Shown: positions 52,935-62,002, counted from the first letter of the stretch. The stretch: DNA of 64,000 bases from Embleya hyalina (GCF_003967355.1 NZ_BIFH01000029.1:62001-126000); one strand, 5' to 3'. Program-made: numbers and translations. Notes: a model not told the origin generated them from the sequence alone.

Positions 52935-53870
52935 GTGCGATACACCACGGTGGGCAGGTCGGGCCTGAAGGTCTCCGCGATCGGCCTGGGCTGCAACAAC
53001 TTCGGCATGCGGATCGACCAGGGCGGCGCCGACAAGGTGGTCGGCGCGGCGATCGACGCGGGCGTGACCCTGTTCGACACCGCCGACGTCTACGGCGGGG
53101 GGCAGTCGGAGGTGCTGCTCGGCAAGGCGCTGGGCGGCCGTCGCGAGGACGTGGTGGTGGCCACCAAGTTCGGCGCCAAGGTGGCCGAGGGGCCGTACGG
53201 CCGGGGCTCCTCGCGCCGGCACGTGGTACGCCGGTGCGAGGAGAGCCTGCGGCGCCTGGGCACCGACCACATCGACCTGTACTACCAGCACTACGCCGAC
53301 CCCGACACCCCGATCGAGGAGACGCTGGGCGCGCTCGACGACCTGGTCCGGGCGGGCAAGGTGCGCTACGCGGGTACGTCCAACCTGGCCGCGTGGCAAC
53401 TCGCCGACGCCGCGCACGTGGCCGGCGGTACCCGGTTCGTCGCCGCGCAGCTGGAGTGGAGCCTGCTCGACCGCACCATCGAGCGGGAACTGGTGCCCGC
53501 CGCGCGGCACTTCGGCGTCGGTGTGATCCCCTACTTCCCGCTCGCGTCCGGTCTGCTGACCGGCAAGTACCGGCGCGGCGAGGCGTTCGCCGAGGACACC
53601 CGGTTCGGCGCCATCCCGCGCTTCGCTCAGGCGGTGGCCACGGACGAGAACTTCGCCATCGTGGAACGGCTCACCGACTACGCCGAGGGGCAGGGGCTGA
53701 CCCTGCTCGAACTCGCCCTGTCCTGGCTCGCCGCGCAGCCCGAGGTGGCCTCGGTCCTGGTCGGCGCGACCCGCCCCGAACAGATCGCGGCCAACGCGGC
53801 GGCGGTCCGCGAGCTGACCGCGACCCAGGTCGCGGAGACGGCCGAACTGGCCGCGGCGGTACCGGCGTGA
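52935..53870 (+). CDS. Aldo/keto reductase
   Basis: This 311-residue TIM-barrel reductase has the full tetrad: D48 and Y53 in 'FDTADVYGGG', K78 in 'VATKFG', H119 in 'LYYQHYADP'. The C-terminal 'VLVGATRPEQIAANAAAV' binds the NADP phosphate. It reduces an aldehyde or ketone with NADPH. The GTG start is 52935. The gene overlaps the GntR regulator gene, which suggests induction by the substrate. It could act on the same sugar path as the divergent dehydratase-like gene. Confidence 0.92.
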   Translation: MRYTTVGRSGLKVSAIGLGCNNFGMRIDQGGADKVVGAAIDAGVTLFDTADVYGGGQSEVLLGKALGGRREDVVVATKFGAKVAEGPYGRGSSRRHVVRRCEESLRRLGTDHIDLYYQHYADPDTPIEETLGALDDLVRAGKVRYAGTSNLAAWQLADAAHVAGGTRFVAAQLEWSLLDRTIERELVPAARHFGVGVIPYFPLASGLLTGKYRRGEAFAEDTRFGAIPRFAQAVATDENFAIVERLTDYAEGQGLTLLELALSWLAAQPEVASVLVGATRPEQIAANAAAVRELTATQVAETAELAAAVPA

Positions 53871-54643
53871 ACGCCGCGGCGCGGCCGGTCCGCGCCGGCA
53901 CCGAGCGACCTCTGCACAATTCCGGCATCGCGGACGAGCTGGCCCGCCGGCTGCGCCGCCGGATCCTGGACGGGCCGCTCCGGGACGGCGACATGCTGCC
54001 CAAACAGGACGACCTGATCGCCGAGTTCGGCGTCGGGCGCACCACGCTGCGTCAGGCGTTCCGGATCCTGGAGACCGAGGGCCTGATCACCGTCAAGCGC
54101 GGCAACACCGGCGGCGCGGTGGTGCACGTCCCGCAACCGGCCGACGCGGCGCACATGTTCGGCATGGTCATGCACGCGCGCCAGGTCCGGCTGGACGACC
54201 TGGCGCAGGCCCTGCGGCGGCTGGAGCCGGTGTGCGCGGCGCTGTGCGCGGCACGGCCGGATCGGGCCACCGAGGTGGTGCCGTGGCTGCGCGAGGTGCA
54301 CACGCGGATGGAGCGGGCCGTGGCGGACGGGCCCGCGTTCATCCGGGCGGCGCGCGACTTCCACGAGGCGCTGGTGCTGCTGTGCGGGAACGAGACGATG
54401 AAGATCCTGCTGGGCGCGGTCGAGGTGTTGTGGGCGCAGCAGGAGCAGGAGTGGGCCCGGGACGCGTTGGCCGACACCGGTGAGCGGGTGCGACGCGCGG
54501 GACTTCGCGAACACGAGCACCTGATCGCGCTGATCGAGGCCGGCGACGAAACCGAGGTCTACCGCGAATCCGTCCGCCACCTGGAAGCCGCCCAGGACTA
54601 CCCCCTCAAGTCCCACTCCGCGACCCCGATCACGTCCCCGTGA
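53867..54643 (+). CDS. GntR family regulator (FadR subfamily)
   Basis: This 258-residue protein has a GntR winged helix ('LRDGDMLPKQDDLIAEFGVGRTTLRQAFRILETEGLITVKRGNTGG') and a C-terminal FCD helical ligand domain ('DFHEALVLLCGNETMKILLGAVEVLW', 'EHEHLIALIEAGD'), where His and Asp residues often hold a metal and an acid ligand. GTG 53867 overlaps the AKR stop. It likely controls the AKR operon and possibly the divergent dehydratase-like gene. Confidence 0.92.
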   Translation: MNAAARPVRAGTERPLHNSGIADELARRLRRRILDGPLRDGDMLPKQDDLIAEFGVGRTTLRQAFRILETEGLITVKRGNTGGAVVHVPQPADAAHMFGMVMHARQVRLDDLAQALRRLEPVCAALCAARPDRATEVVPWLREVHTRMERAVADGPAFIRAARDFHEALVLLCGNETMKILLGAVEVLWAQQEQEWARDALADTGERVRRAGLREHEHLIALIEAGDETEVYRESVRHLEAAQDYPLKSHSATPITSP

Positions 54644-54693
54644 CCGGCCGGCGCGAAGTGGTGCCCCGCGAGCCGGGTCGGCGTGTTCGGCGG

Positions 54694-55509
54694 TCAGTTC
54701 CTGCGGCCGACCGCGGTGTAGATCCAGGACTGGGACAGACGCTCGGGTGAGAGGTCGGCGCCTTCCTCCGGGCGCCACAACGGAGCCTGGACCAGGCCGG
54801 GTTCGACCAGATCGACGCCGGTCAGGTAGCCGGCGATCGTGGCGTGCGGGCGCGGCAGCATGAACTCGGCGTCGTCGTTGATCTCCAGCACCCGTTCCGC
54901 CGAGATCGGCGGCAGGAAGTCCGACGTGGTGTGCGAGGCGATCAGCAGGCTGCCCGAAGGCACCGCGTCGAGCAGTCGGTTCACGATGCCCGCCGGGTCC
55001 TCGGCGTCCGCCACGTAGTGCAGGATCGCCACAAGGAGCAGCCCCACCGGGCGGTCGAAGTCGATCACCTCGCGCACCTCGGGGGCGGCCAGAATCTTCT
55101 CCGGCTCGCGCACGTCGCCCATGGTGAACGTGGTCCGACCCCGATCGGTGGCGGGCATCAGCGCGCGGGCGTGCGCGAGCACGATCGGGTCGTTGTCCAC
55201 GTAGGCCACCCGGGCCGAGGGCACGATCTCCTGGGCCACCTCGTGCGTGTTGCCCGGCGCGGGGATCCCGGTGCCGATGTCGAGGAACTGGTCGATGCCC
55301 TGCTCGGTCGCGTAGCGGACCGCGCGCCCGAGGAAGGCCCGGTTGTCGAGGGCGGTCACCGAGGTCTGCGGGGCGACCGCGATGAACCGTTCCGCGAGCT
55401 CACGATCGACCGGGTAGTTGGTCTTGCCGCCGATGTGGTAGTCGTACACACGGGCGGGATGGGGACGACTGATGTCGATCCCGGTCGGCGCCCAGTCCTG
55501 CTCGGACAA
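54694..55509 (-). CDS. SAM-dependent methyltransferase (DUF574 family)
   Basis: The 271-residue protein belongs to the actinobacterial Methyltransf_19/DUF574 group: it starts 'IDISRPHPARVYDYHIGGKTNYPVDRELAERF', a hallmark, and motif I is 'FLDIGTGIPAPGNTHEVAQ', followed by 'VAYVDNDPIVLAHARALM'. The N-terminal 'YDYHIGGKTNY' is characteristic. These enzymes are numerous in streptomycetes, and substrates are mostly unknown. It converges with the GntR gene and is divergent from the STAS gene. Confidence 0.92.
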   Translation of the reverse strand: MSEQDWAPTGIDISRPHPARVYDYHIGGKTNYPVDRELAERFIAVAPQTSVTALDNRAFLGRAVRYATEQGIDQFLDIGTGIPAPGNTHEVAQEIVPSARVAYVDNDPIVLAHARALMPATDRGRTTFTMGDVREPEKILAAPEVREVIDFDRPVGLLLVAILHYVADAEDPAGIVNRLLDAVPSGSLLIASHTTSDFLPPISAERVLEINDDAEFMLPRPHATIAGYLTGVDLVEPGLVQAPLWRPEEGADLSPERLSQSWIYTAVGRRN

Positions 55510-55686
55510 CGTGTCATCCCCTCGAAGTCGGTACCGCGTCAGCCTACGACACCCAAACCGACCGCTTCACAAGGGATTTGACCGAACCGTCGCACTCGCC
55601 GTGCGGCCCCGGGCCGACGGCCCGTGATGAGTTTTGCCCGGCGGAACGGTCATCACCGGGTACAGCGTCGTCACAGGAGGTCGTCG

Positions 55687-56109
55687 ATGGTCGAACCACC
55701 CGAACCACCCCCCGAATCGGTCCTCCCCCGGTCCCCCGCCCTGATCGTGTACGCCCCGCTCACCCGCGCGGATGTGCCCGGTCTGTGTGCGCGCCTGGTC
55801 GAACTGCTCCGCCACGAGCGGGCCGACCCCCTGCCGTGCGACGTGAGCGCCCTGGTCTGTCCGGACCTGGCCGTGATCGAGGCGCTGGCCCGCCTTCAGT
55901 TGACCGCGCGCGGACTCGGCCGACGCATCCGTCTGCGCGGCGCTTCGGGCGAGTTGCGCGACCTGCTCACGCTGACCGGCCTGGACACGATCGTCCCGGC
56001 CGGCCCGAGGGAGGCGGGGTTACGCGTCGAGTGTCGCCGGGAGGCCGAACAGCGGGAACAGGTGCGGCACGTCCAGGAACGAGTTGAGGCCGATGATCCG
56101 CCCCTCTGA
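55687..56109 (+). CDS. STAS domain protein (anti-anti-sigma-like)
   Basis: This 140-residue protein starts at ATG 55687, with AGGAGG before it. 'PLPCDVSALVCPDLAVIEALARLQLTARGLGRRIRLRGASGELRDLLTLTGLDTIV' is a STAS fold of the MlaB-like or lone-STAS type. The canonical phospho-Ser/Thr region is not clear ('VCPDLAVIEAL'). The last 30 residues, rich in Glu, Arg and Gln, are read from DNA opposite the end of the sigma factor gene: the two genes overlap tail to tail by 90 bases. A regulatory link to that sigma factor is possible. Confidence 0.8.
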   Translation: MVEPPEPPPESVLPRSPALIVYAPLTRADVPGLCARLVELLRHERADPLPCDVSALVCPDLAVIEALARLQLTARGLGRRIRLRGASGELRDLLTLTGLDTIVPAGPREAGLRVECRREAEQREQVRHVQERVEADDPPL

Positions 56110-57009
56110 GATCTCGATGACCTGCAGCGCCCACGGCTCGAAGCCGCCGCCGGGACCGCCGGCGCGGTACTGGCCGAAGCCGGGCGTGCCGTTGGCCACG
56201 ATCGGGACCAGGCGCGAGCCCCGGCAACCTATGCCGGTGCCCAGGAACCACTCGCGGATGTCGGCGTGCCCGCGCAGCCACAGCTCGTACGGCGGCATCG
56301 ACAGGGTCGCGTCCTCGCGCAGCAGGGCGGTGAGCGAGTCGAGGTCGTAGCGCTCGAAGGCGTCCACGTAGCGGGCCAGGAGCGACTGCTGCTCCTCGTC
56401 CATCGGCCGCACCGGATCGGTCGCGGTGACCTCGCTCTCGGCGAGCGCGGCCCGGGCGCGCTGCAGCGCGCTGTTGACCGAGGCGACCGAGCTGCCGAGC
56501 AGTTCGGCCACCTCGCTCGCCTTCCAGGCCAGCACCTCGCGCAGGATCAGCACCGCGCGCTGGCGCGGGGGCAGGTGTTGGAGCGCGGCGACGAAGGCCA
56601 GTCGTACGCTCTCGCGCGCGACCGCCAACTCGGCCGGGTCGGCCACGCTCGGCACGACCCGGCCGTCGGGGATCGGCTCGATCCAGGTGGCCTCGGGTCG
56701 CGCCGGGGTCAGCGCGGAGGAGGCGGGCACCGGCGAGGACAGGTCCATCGGGCGGGCCCGGCGCTCGCGCCCGTTGAGGCTGTCCAGGCACACGTTGGTG
56801 GCGATCCGGTACAACCACGAGCGCACCGACGAGCGGCCCTCGAAGCGGTCGAAGCTCTTCCAGGCGCGGACCATGGTGTCCTGGACCGCGTCCTCCGCCT
56901 CGAAGACCGAGCCCAGCATCCGATAGCAGTAGCCGGTGAGCTCGACCCGAAACGGCTCGAACTGCTCCTCGACCACGTCGACGCCGTCCGTCGCGACCAG
57001 GTCACTCAT
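56020..57009 (-). CDS. ECF sigma factor with SnoaL-like C-terminal domain (TIGR02960 type)
   Basis: The 329-residue protein has sigma region 2 ('YRMLGSVFEAEDAVQDTMVRAWKSFDRFEGRSSVRSWLYRIATN'), region 4 ('LQHLPPRQRAVLILREVLAWKASEVAELLGSSVASVNSALQRARAAL') and a C-terminal SnoaL/NTF2-like domain (about 205-325, 'YVDAFERYDLDSLTALLREDATLSMPP'), which in relatives modulates activity in place of an anti-sigma factor. It should direct RNA polymerase to stress promoters. Its end overlaps the STAS gene, and a UBP zinc-finger gene lies upstream. Confidence 0.92.
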   Translation of the reverse strand: MSDLVATDGVDVVEEQFEPFRVELTGYCYRMLGSVFEAEDAVQDTMVRAWKSFDRFEGRSSVRSWLYRIATNVCLDSLNGRERRARPMDLSSPVPASSALTPARPEATWIEPIPDGRVVPSVADPAELAVARESVRLAFVAALQHLPPRQRAVLILREVLAWKASEVAELLGSSVASVNSALQRARAALAESEVTATDPVRPMDEEQQSLLARYVDAFERYDLDSLTALLREDATLSMPPYELWLRGHADIREWFLGTGIGCRGSRLVPIVANGTPGFGQYRAGGPGGGFEPWALQVIEISEGRIIGLNSFLDVPHLFPLFGLPATLDA

Positions 57010-57117
57010 CGGAATCTCCCGCGAATTGGGGCTTCATCGACCACGCGGCAGAGTCTAGGCAGCCGCACCGACAATCGCCCGGGCACGGCGCGGCGCGGCG
57101 CGCCGGGCGACGGCGGG

Positions 57118-57441
57118 TCAGTCCACGGGCAGCGCGACCAGTTCGTCGGCGTAGCACCACGCCCACTCCTCGCCGGGCTCGAAGGAGCGCACCAGCGGAT
57201 GGTCGGCCGCGTGCCAGTGCGCGGTCGCGTGCCGGTTCGGCGAGCTGTCGCAACAGCCGATGTGCCCACACGTCAGGCACTCCCGCAGGTGCACCCACCG
57301 CGTGCCGTCGCGCAGGCAGTCCTCGCAGCCCTCGGTCGACCCCGGCCGCACGTTCTCGGGCAGTGTGTCGAGGTGCGCACAGGGCGTGTCCGTGGGCCGC
57401 CCGGCACCGTCCTGGACCACCTGGTACTGCGTCCCGGCCAT
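57118..57441 (-). CDS. UBP-type zinc finger protein
   Basis: This 107-residue protein is a lone UBP zinc finger: Cys and His ligands C21, H23, C39, C42, C55, C58, C63 or C64, and H71, H75, H77, H81 give the ZnF-UBP pattern ('ECLTCGHIGCCDSSPNRHATAHWHAADHPLVRSFEPG'). Eukaryotic members bind the ubiquitin C-terminus. The bacterial role is unknown. ATG 57441 is preferred. It lies 108 bases upstream of the sigma factor gene on the same strand. Confidence 0.9.
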   Translation of the reverse strand: MAGTQYQVVQDGAGRPTDTPCAHLDTLPENVRPGSTEGCEDCLRDGTRWVHLRECLTCGHIGCCDSSPNRHATAHWHAADHPLVRSFEPGEEWAWCYADELVALPVD

Positions 57442-57551
57442 CGTCGTACTCCTCGTCCGGCGCGGCGGGCGACACCCCTTGCGTGCGCCCGATCGTCCCC
57501 TGCCTACCACGCGGACCTTCCCCGGCGCGCGGACCGCCGCGCGCGCCGCGA

Positions 57552-57629
57552 TCGTGCGCCTCGATCACGCGCTTCGGTCACGCGCTTCGGTCACGTGCCC
57601 CGGATCCGCGCCTCGGTCACGGCGCGCTT
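57552..57629. repeat. 13-bp tandem repeats between divergent genes
   Basis: Units start at 57552, 57565, 57578, 57591, 57604 and 57617. Two are identical (TCACGCGCTTCGG at 57565 and 57578) and the others drift. Consensus TCACGCGCYTCGG. They fill part of the 345-base gap between the UBP zinc-finger gene and the SDR gene. Confidence 0.7.
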
Positions 57630-57753
57630 ACCGCCCGTCCGCTCGTCGGCCGCGCCGTACCCGGTCTTCCGTGCCGCTCGCGGCTCTCAGTAGCCTCCGG
57701 ATGGCGGCGCCGGTCCTCGCGGACGGCGTCTCGACGGGATGCACAGGCCCGTT

Positions 57754-57768
57754 ATCGGATTATCCGAT
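57754..57768. promoter_or_regulatory. Perfect 15-bp palindrome before the SDR gene
   Basis: ATCGGAT-T-ATCCGAT, an AT-rich island 18 bases before the SDR start. A dimeric regulator site is likely. No regulator gene is adjacent. It also argues for the GTG 57787 start over ATG 57739, since the latter would put the palindrome in the coding region. Confidence 0.55.
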
Positions 57769-57786
57769 TATCCCCAGGGAGTGCGT

Positions 57787-58710
57787 GTGATACGGGACTT
57801 CAGCGGCCGGGTGTGCGTCGTCACCGGCGCGGGATCGGGCATCGGTCGGGCGCTGGCGACGGAGCTGGCCGCGCACGACGCGCGCCTCGCGCTGGCCGAC
57901 GTGGACGCGGAGGGACTGGCCGAGACCGCCGCACGGGCGGCCCGGCTCGGCGCGCGCGAGGTGCACACCGAGGTCCTCGACGTGTCCGATCGGGCCGCCG
58001 TACTCGCCTGGGCGGACGCCACCGCCGCGCGCTTCGGCGGGGTGGACCTGGTGGTCAACAACGCGGGCGTGGCGCTGACCGCGGGCGTCGAGGAGATGTC
58101 CTGGGACGACTTCGAGTGGCTGATGGGCGTCAACTTCTGGGGCGTGGCGTACGGCACCAAGGCCTTCCTCCCCCACCTGCGCCGCTCGCCCGACGGGCAC
58201 CTGGTCAACATCTCCTCGGTGTTCGGCCTGTTCGGCGTGCCCTCGCAGAGCGCCTACTGCGCGGCCAAGTACGCGGTGCGCGGGTTCACCGAGTCGGTGC
58301 GCCAGGAGCAGCGGGTCTCCGGCTCCGGGGTCGGGGTGACCACCGTGCATCCGGGCGGGATCCGGACCGACATCGTGCGCAACTCGCGCGCCGCCGCCGG
58401 GCACGACAAGGACCGGGTGGTGGCCCTGCACGACTCCGTCTCGCGCACCTCGGCGCAGCGCGCGGCGCGGATCATCCTGAGCGGGGTGCGGCGCGGCCGG
58501 TCCCGGGTCTTCGTCGGCGCGGACGCCACCGCGATCGACGTCGGCTCGCGGCTGCTCGGCTCGGTCTTCGAACCGCTGGTGCGGATGGTGTCCCGGCGGC
58601 CGGGGGCGAACACTTCGGCCCCGACCGGGCCCGCGCTCCCGCCGGACGGGGCGGGCTCGGCGCCGGCTTTGTCGGCGAAGGGGTATTCGGACCCCGTTAC
58701 CGGTGGGTAG
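57787..58710 (+). CDS. SDR family oxidoreductase
   Basis: This 307-residue classical-type short-chain dehydrogenase has TGAGSGIG at residues 13-20, 'NNAGVALTAGVEEM' and the catalytic S-Y-K in 'NISSVFGLFGVPSQSAYCAAKYAV'. 'VDAEG' after the second strand suggests NAD(H). A longer C-terminal tail rich in Pro and Ala ends it. I chose GTG 57787, six bases after AGGGAG. It is followed after 35 bases by an alpha/beta hydrolase gene and the two probably form an operon. Confidence 0.9.
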   Translation: MIRDFSGRVCVVTGAGSGIGRALATELAAHDARLALADVDAEGLAETAARAARLGAREVHTEVLDVSDRAAVLAWADATAARFGGVDLVVNNAGVALTAGVEEMSWDDFEWLMGVNFWGVAYGTKAFLPHLRRSPDGHLVNISSVFGLFGVPSQSAYCAAKYAVRGFTESVRQEQRVSGSGVGVTTVHPGGIRTDIVRNSRAAAGHDKDRVVALHDSVSRTSAQRAARIILSGVRRGRSRVFVGADATAIDVGSRLLGSVFEPLVRMVSRRPGANTSAPTGPALPPDGAGSAPALSAKGYSDPVTGG

Positions 58711-58745
58711 AAAGTAGCGGAGGGGCGCGGGCGCGGGAGGCGGAC

Positions 58746-59729
58746 ATGGCGACGGACACCGGGGGCACCGGGACTCTCCTTCGGCACGACACCACGATCC
58801 ACACCGGCGACGGCGCGGCGCTCGTCGCGCGGGTGGCCGGGCCGCCGGACGCGGCCGTCACGGTGGTCTTCGCGCACGGCTGGACGCTGCACGGCGAGGT
58901 GTGGCGGCCCCAGGTCGAGGCGCTGGTGGCGGCGGGTGTCCGGGCGGTCGCCTACGACCACCGCGGACACGGGCGATCCACCGCCGGGCGGGCCTCGCCG
59001 TGGACCATCGACCTGCTCGGCGACGATCTCGCCGACGTGATCGACGCGGTGGCGCCCGGCGGCCCGGTCGTGCTGTGCGGGCACTCGATGGGCGGTATGA
59101 CGATCATGGCCCTGGCCGCCGCCCGGCCGGAGCTGTTCGGGTCGCGGATCACCGGGGTGGTCCTGGTCGGCACGTCGGCGGGCGACCTGGTGCCGACCGG
59201 CCGCGGGTTTCCCGCGTCGGTGCGGCTCAGGTCGGTCGCGCAGAGCCGGTTCTTCGCGTTCGGACAGCGGTATCCGCGTGTGTTCACCCGGGGCCGCACG
59301 CTCCTCCCCGGCCCGGACCGGCCGGGTCATTTGCGGGTCGTGCGCCGGAGCCTGTTCGGTCCCGACGCCGATCCGATCCTGGTGCGCGAGTGCGCGCGGA
59401 TGTTGTTCGCGACGCCGATGACCACCGTGTGCGGCTTCTTCCCGGCACTGGCGCGGCACGACAAGGCGGGCGCGCTGGCGGCGCTGGGAACCGTACCCGT
59501 GCACATCGTGGTGGGCGCCCACGACCGCCTCACCCCGCTCGCCCACAGCCGAGCGCTGGCGACCGAGTTGCCCGACGCCACCCTGCACATAGCCCCCGAC
59601 TGCGGTCACATGGTCTTCACCGAACGCCCGGACAGCGTGATCGACCCGCTGCGCGAGATGTGCGTGGGCGGCGTGTCCCGCACCCGAACGCCGGACGGAC
59701 CGATGCGATCCGGCCCGTCCGGCGTTTGA
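58746..59729 (+). CDS. Alpha/beta hydrolase
   Basis: This 327-residue protein has the alpha/beta hydrolase core: oxyanion segment 'FAHGWTLHGEVW', 'VAYDHRGHGRSTA', nucleophile S114 in GHSMGG, acid in 'VGAHDRLTPLAHS' and catalytic His in 'IAPDCGHMVFTERPD'. A cap region lies between about 150 and 230. No signal peptide is seen. It follows an SDR gene closely, so the two may act on a common ester and alcohol. The substrate is unknown. Confidence 0.9.
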   Translation: MATDTGGTGTLLRHDTTIHTGDGAALVARVAGPPDAAVTVVFAHGWTLHGEVWRPQVEALVAAGVRAVAYDHRGHGRSTAGRASPWTIDLLGDDLADVIDAVAPGGPVVLCGHSMGGMTIMALAAARPELFGSRITGVVLVGTSAGDLVPTGRGFPASVRLRSVAQSRFFAFGQRYPRVFTRGRTLLPGPDRPGHLRVVRRSLFGPDADPILVRECARMLFATPMTTVCGFFPALARHDKAGALAALGTVPVHIVVGAHDRLTPLAHSRALATELPDATLHIAPDCGHMVFTERPDSVIDPLREMCVGGVSRTRTPDGPMRSGPSGV

Positions 59730-59773
59730 CGACAGCCGGCCGCGGGCCCGGCTTCCGGGCCTGCCCGGGAACC

Positions 59774-62002
59774 TCAGCTCGGCTCGATGCCCAGCAGCTC
59801 CGCGGTCCAATCCGGATCCCCCGTGACCACGGCGAGCAGCCGGGTGGCCCGGGTCAGCGCGACGTAGAGGGTGCGCATGCCGTTGGGGGACTGTTCGACG
59901 ATCCCGCGCGGGTCGACGATGACCGCGACGTCGAACTCCAGGCCCTTGGCGTCGAGCGCGTCCATCAGCTGCACGCGCGCGTCCAGGCCGGCCAGGTCGG
60001 CCGCCAGGTCCTCGGTCGCGCCGACCGGGGTGACCACGCCGATGGTGCCCTCGCCCGCGTCGAGCAGTTCGCGCACCAGCTTGCGCACCACCGGACCGGT
60101 CCGCTCCCCCGCCGTGGCGTGCACGGTCGGCGGCTCGCCGCCGCTGCGCACGGCCCGCGAAGGCCGGGCCCCGGGCACCGCGCGCACCAGCACGCGGGCG
60201 GCGACGTCGGCCACCTCGACCGGATTGCGGTAGTTGGTGGTCAGCTCGAACTCGTACCGGCGGCGTTCGCGCAGCGCCTCGGCCATCGCCGCGGCCGACG
60301 CGCTCGGGTCCTCCCAGGCACTCTGGGCGGGGTCCTCGACGATGGTCCAGGTCGCGTGCCGGCCGCGGCGGCCGAGCATCCGCCACTGCATCGGGGTCAG
60401 GTCCTGCGCCTCGTCGACGACGATGTGCGCGTACTCGACCGGCTCGTCCTCGTCCTCGTCGCGGGCGCGGCGCGCGCCGCGCCCGCCGGACATGCGGTCG
60501 GCGTAGGTGGTCACCTCGGTGATCTCGTCGGGCACGTCCCGGCCGACCGTCTCGCCGCTGAAGATGTCCCGGCCGTCCACCACGTACGGGTTGTCCTCGT
60601 CGGGGCTGCCGTGCACCGGCGTGCGCTTGCGCGGCAGCGGCCCGAGCAGCCCGGTCAGCTCGTCCATCAGCGCCACGTCGTGGAAGGAGACCTCACCGGT
60701 GCGCGCGGTCCGTGCCCAGGAGCCGGCCAGCACGGCCACCTGCTCGGGCGTCAGGTTCCGCTCGAAGCGGCGCAGCCGCTCGGGGTCGGCCAGGCCCGCC
60801 AGCACGTCCACCGGCCGCTGCAGCGGCCACCACGCGCGCAGGAACGCGGCGAACTCGTCCCGCGCGGCCACGTCCTCGTGGAAGGCGTCCTTCTCGCCGC
60901 GGCCGGCGCCGCGCGAGAGCAGCCGGCCCCACAGCTCGGTGAGCAGTTGCCGGGCCACCTGGAGGCGGGCGGTGTTCGGACCGCCGCGGTTCTTGGCCAG
61001 CACCTCGCGGCGGATCCGGCGCAGCGCCTTGTGGTCGAGCACGATCCGGGTGCCGCGGTGCGAGACCACGAACTCGGTCGGCGCGCCCGCCGGCACGTCG
61101 GCCACGGCGCGGCGGAGCAGCCCGCTCATCACCGCGGCGCCCTTGAGCCGGGCCGCCGCGGCGTCGTCGTGGTAGGCCGCCTCGACCCCGTCGACGAGGT
61201 CGCCCAGCGAGCGCAGCACCGCGCCGCCCTCGCCGAGGGACGGCAGGACCCGTTCGATGTAGGCGGTGAAGCGGGGGTTGGGGCCGACCACGAGCACGCC
61301 GCGCGAGCCGAACCGGCGGCGGTACTGGAAGAGCAGGTACGCGACGCGGTGCAGCGCGACGGCGGTCTTGCCGGTGCCCGGGCCGCCGCGGACCAGCACC
61401 GAGCCGTCGATGGGCGCCCGGATCGCCTCGTCCTGCTCGCGCTGGATGGTGGCCACGATGTCGTGCATCGAGCCGTCGCGGGTGCGGGAGAGCGCGGCCA
61501 GGAAGGCGCCGTCGCCGATGATCACCATGTCGCCGGCGGCGTCCGGGTCGAGCAGGTCGTCCTCGATGTCGACGACCGAACGGCCCCGGCAGTGCAGGAC
61601 CCGGCGGCGGATCACGCCGCGCGGGTCGTCGGGGGTGGCGCGGTAGAAGGCCTCGGCGGCGGGGGCGCGCCAGTCGACGACCAGCACCTCGCTGTCCTCG
61701 TCGCGGATGCCGATCCGGCCGATGTGCCGGGTCTCGCCGTCGAGCTGGTCGAGCCGGCCGAAGACGAGTCCGTCGTCGGCGGCGTCGAGTGAGCGGGCCC
61801 ACAGTTCGGCGCGGTAGACCATGACGTCGCGCTCGACCAGGGCCGCGCGGGTGCCGACCTGCGCCTGCCGGTAGCCCTGCCGCAGCAGTGCCTGGGCTTC
61901 GTCGCGCATGTGTTCCAGGCGCGCGTAGGAGCGGTCGACGTGGCCCTGTTCCGCGGCGAGCTCGTGTTCCTTGGCCTGGGGGTCGCCTGCCGGCGCGGGC
62001 AT
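59774..62002 (-). CDS. helR: HelR-type RNA polymerase-recycling ATPase (HelD/UvrD-like helicase)
   Basis: This 742-residue protein is a superfamily 1 helicase-like ATPase. Walker A is GGPGTGKT (206-213), Walker B 'HIVVDEAQDLTPMQWRMLGRR', and a late motif is 'TLYVALTRATRLLAVVTGD'. The N-terminus ('KEHELAAEQGHVDRSYARLEHMRDEA') is a coiled-coil as in HelD proteins that enter the RNA polymerase channel. The actinobacterial HelR type dislodges stalled polymerase and confers rifamycin tolerance. AAGGAG before ATG 62002 supports the start. No rifamycin-associated element was clearly found upstream. Confidence 0.88.
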   Translation of the reverse strand: MPAPAGDPQAKEHELAAEQGHVDRSYARLEHMRDEAQALLRQGYRQAQVGTRAALVERDVMVYRAELWARSLDAADDGLVFGRLDQLDGETRHIGRIGIRDEDSEVLVVDWRAPAAEAFYRATPDDPRGVIRRRVLHCRGRSVVDIEDDLLDPDAAGDMVIIGDGAFLAALSRTRDGSMHDIVATIQREQDEAIRAPIDGSVLVRGGPGTGKTAVALHRVAYLLFQYRRRFGSRGVLVVGPNPRFTAYIERVLPSLGEGGAVLRSLGDLVDGVEAAYHDDAAAARLKGAAVMSGLLRRAVADVPAGAPTEFVVSHRGTRIVLDHKALRRIRREVLAKNRGGPNTARLQVARQLLTELWGRLLSRGAGRGEKDAFHEDVAARDEFAAFLRAWWPLQRPVDVLAGLADPERLRRFERNLTPEQVAVLAGSWARTARTGEVSFHDVALMDELTGLLGPLPRKRTPVHGSPDEDNPYVVDGRDIFSGETVGRDVPDEITEVTTYADRMSGGRGARRARDEDEDEPVEYAHIVVDEAQDLTPMQWRMLGRRGRHATWTIVEDPAQSAWEDPSASAAAMAEALRERRRYEFELTTNYRNPVEVADVAARVLVRAVPGARPSRAVRSGGEPPTVHATAGERTGPVVRKLVRELLDAGEGTIGVVTPVGATEDLAADLAGLDARVQLMDALDAKGLEFDVAVIVDPRGIVEQSPNGMRTLYVALTRATRLLAVVTGDPDWTAELLGIEPS

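Noticed and set aside
48519-53870. A sugar-modified natural-product cluster around the nucleotidyltransferase, 3-dehydratase-like enzyme and reductase
   Set aside because: No glycosyltransferase, 4,6-dehydratase or core biosynthesis gene is present, and unrelated MarR/YceI genes with strong terminators lie between.
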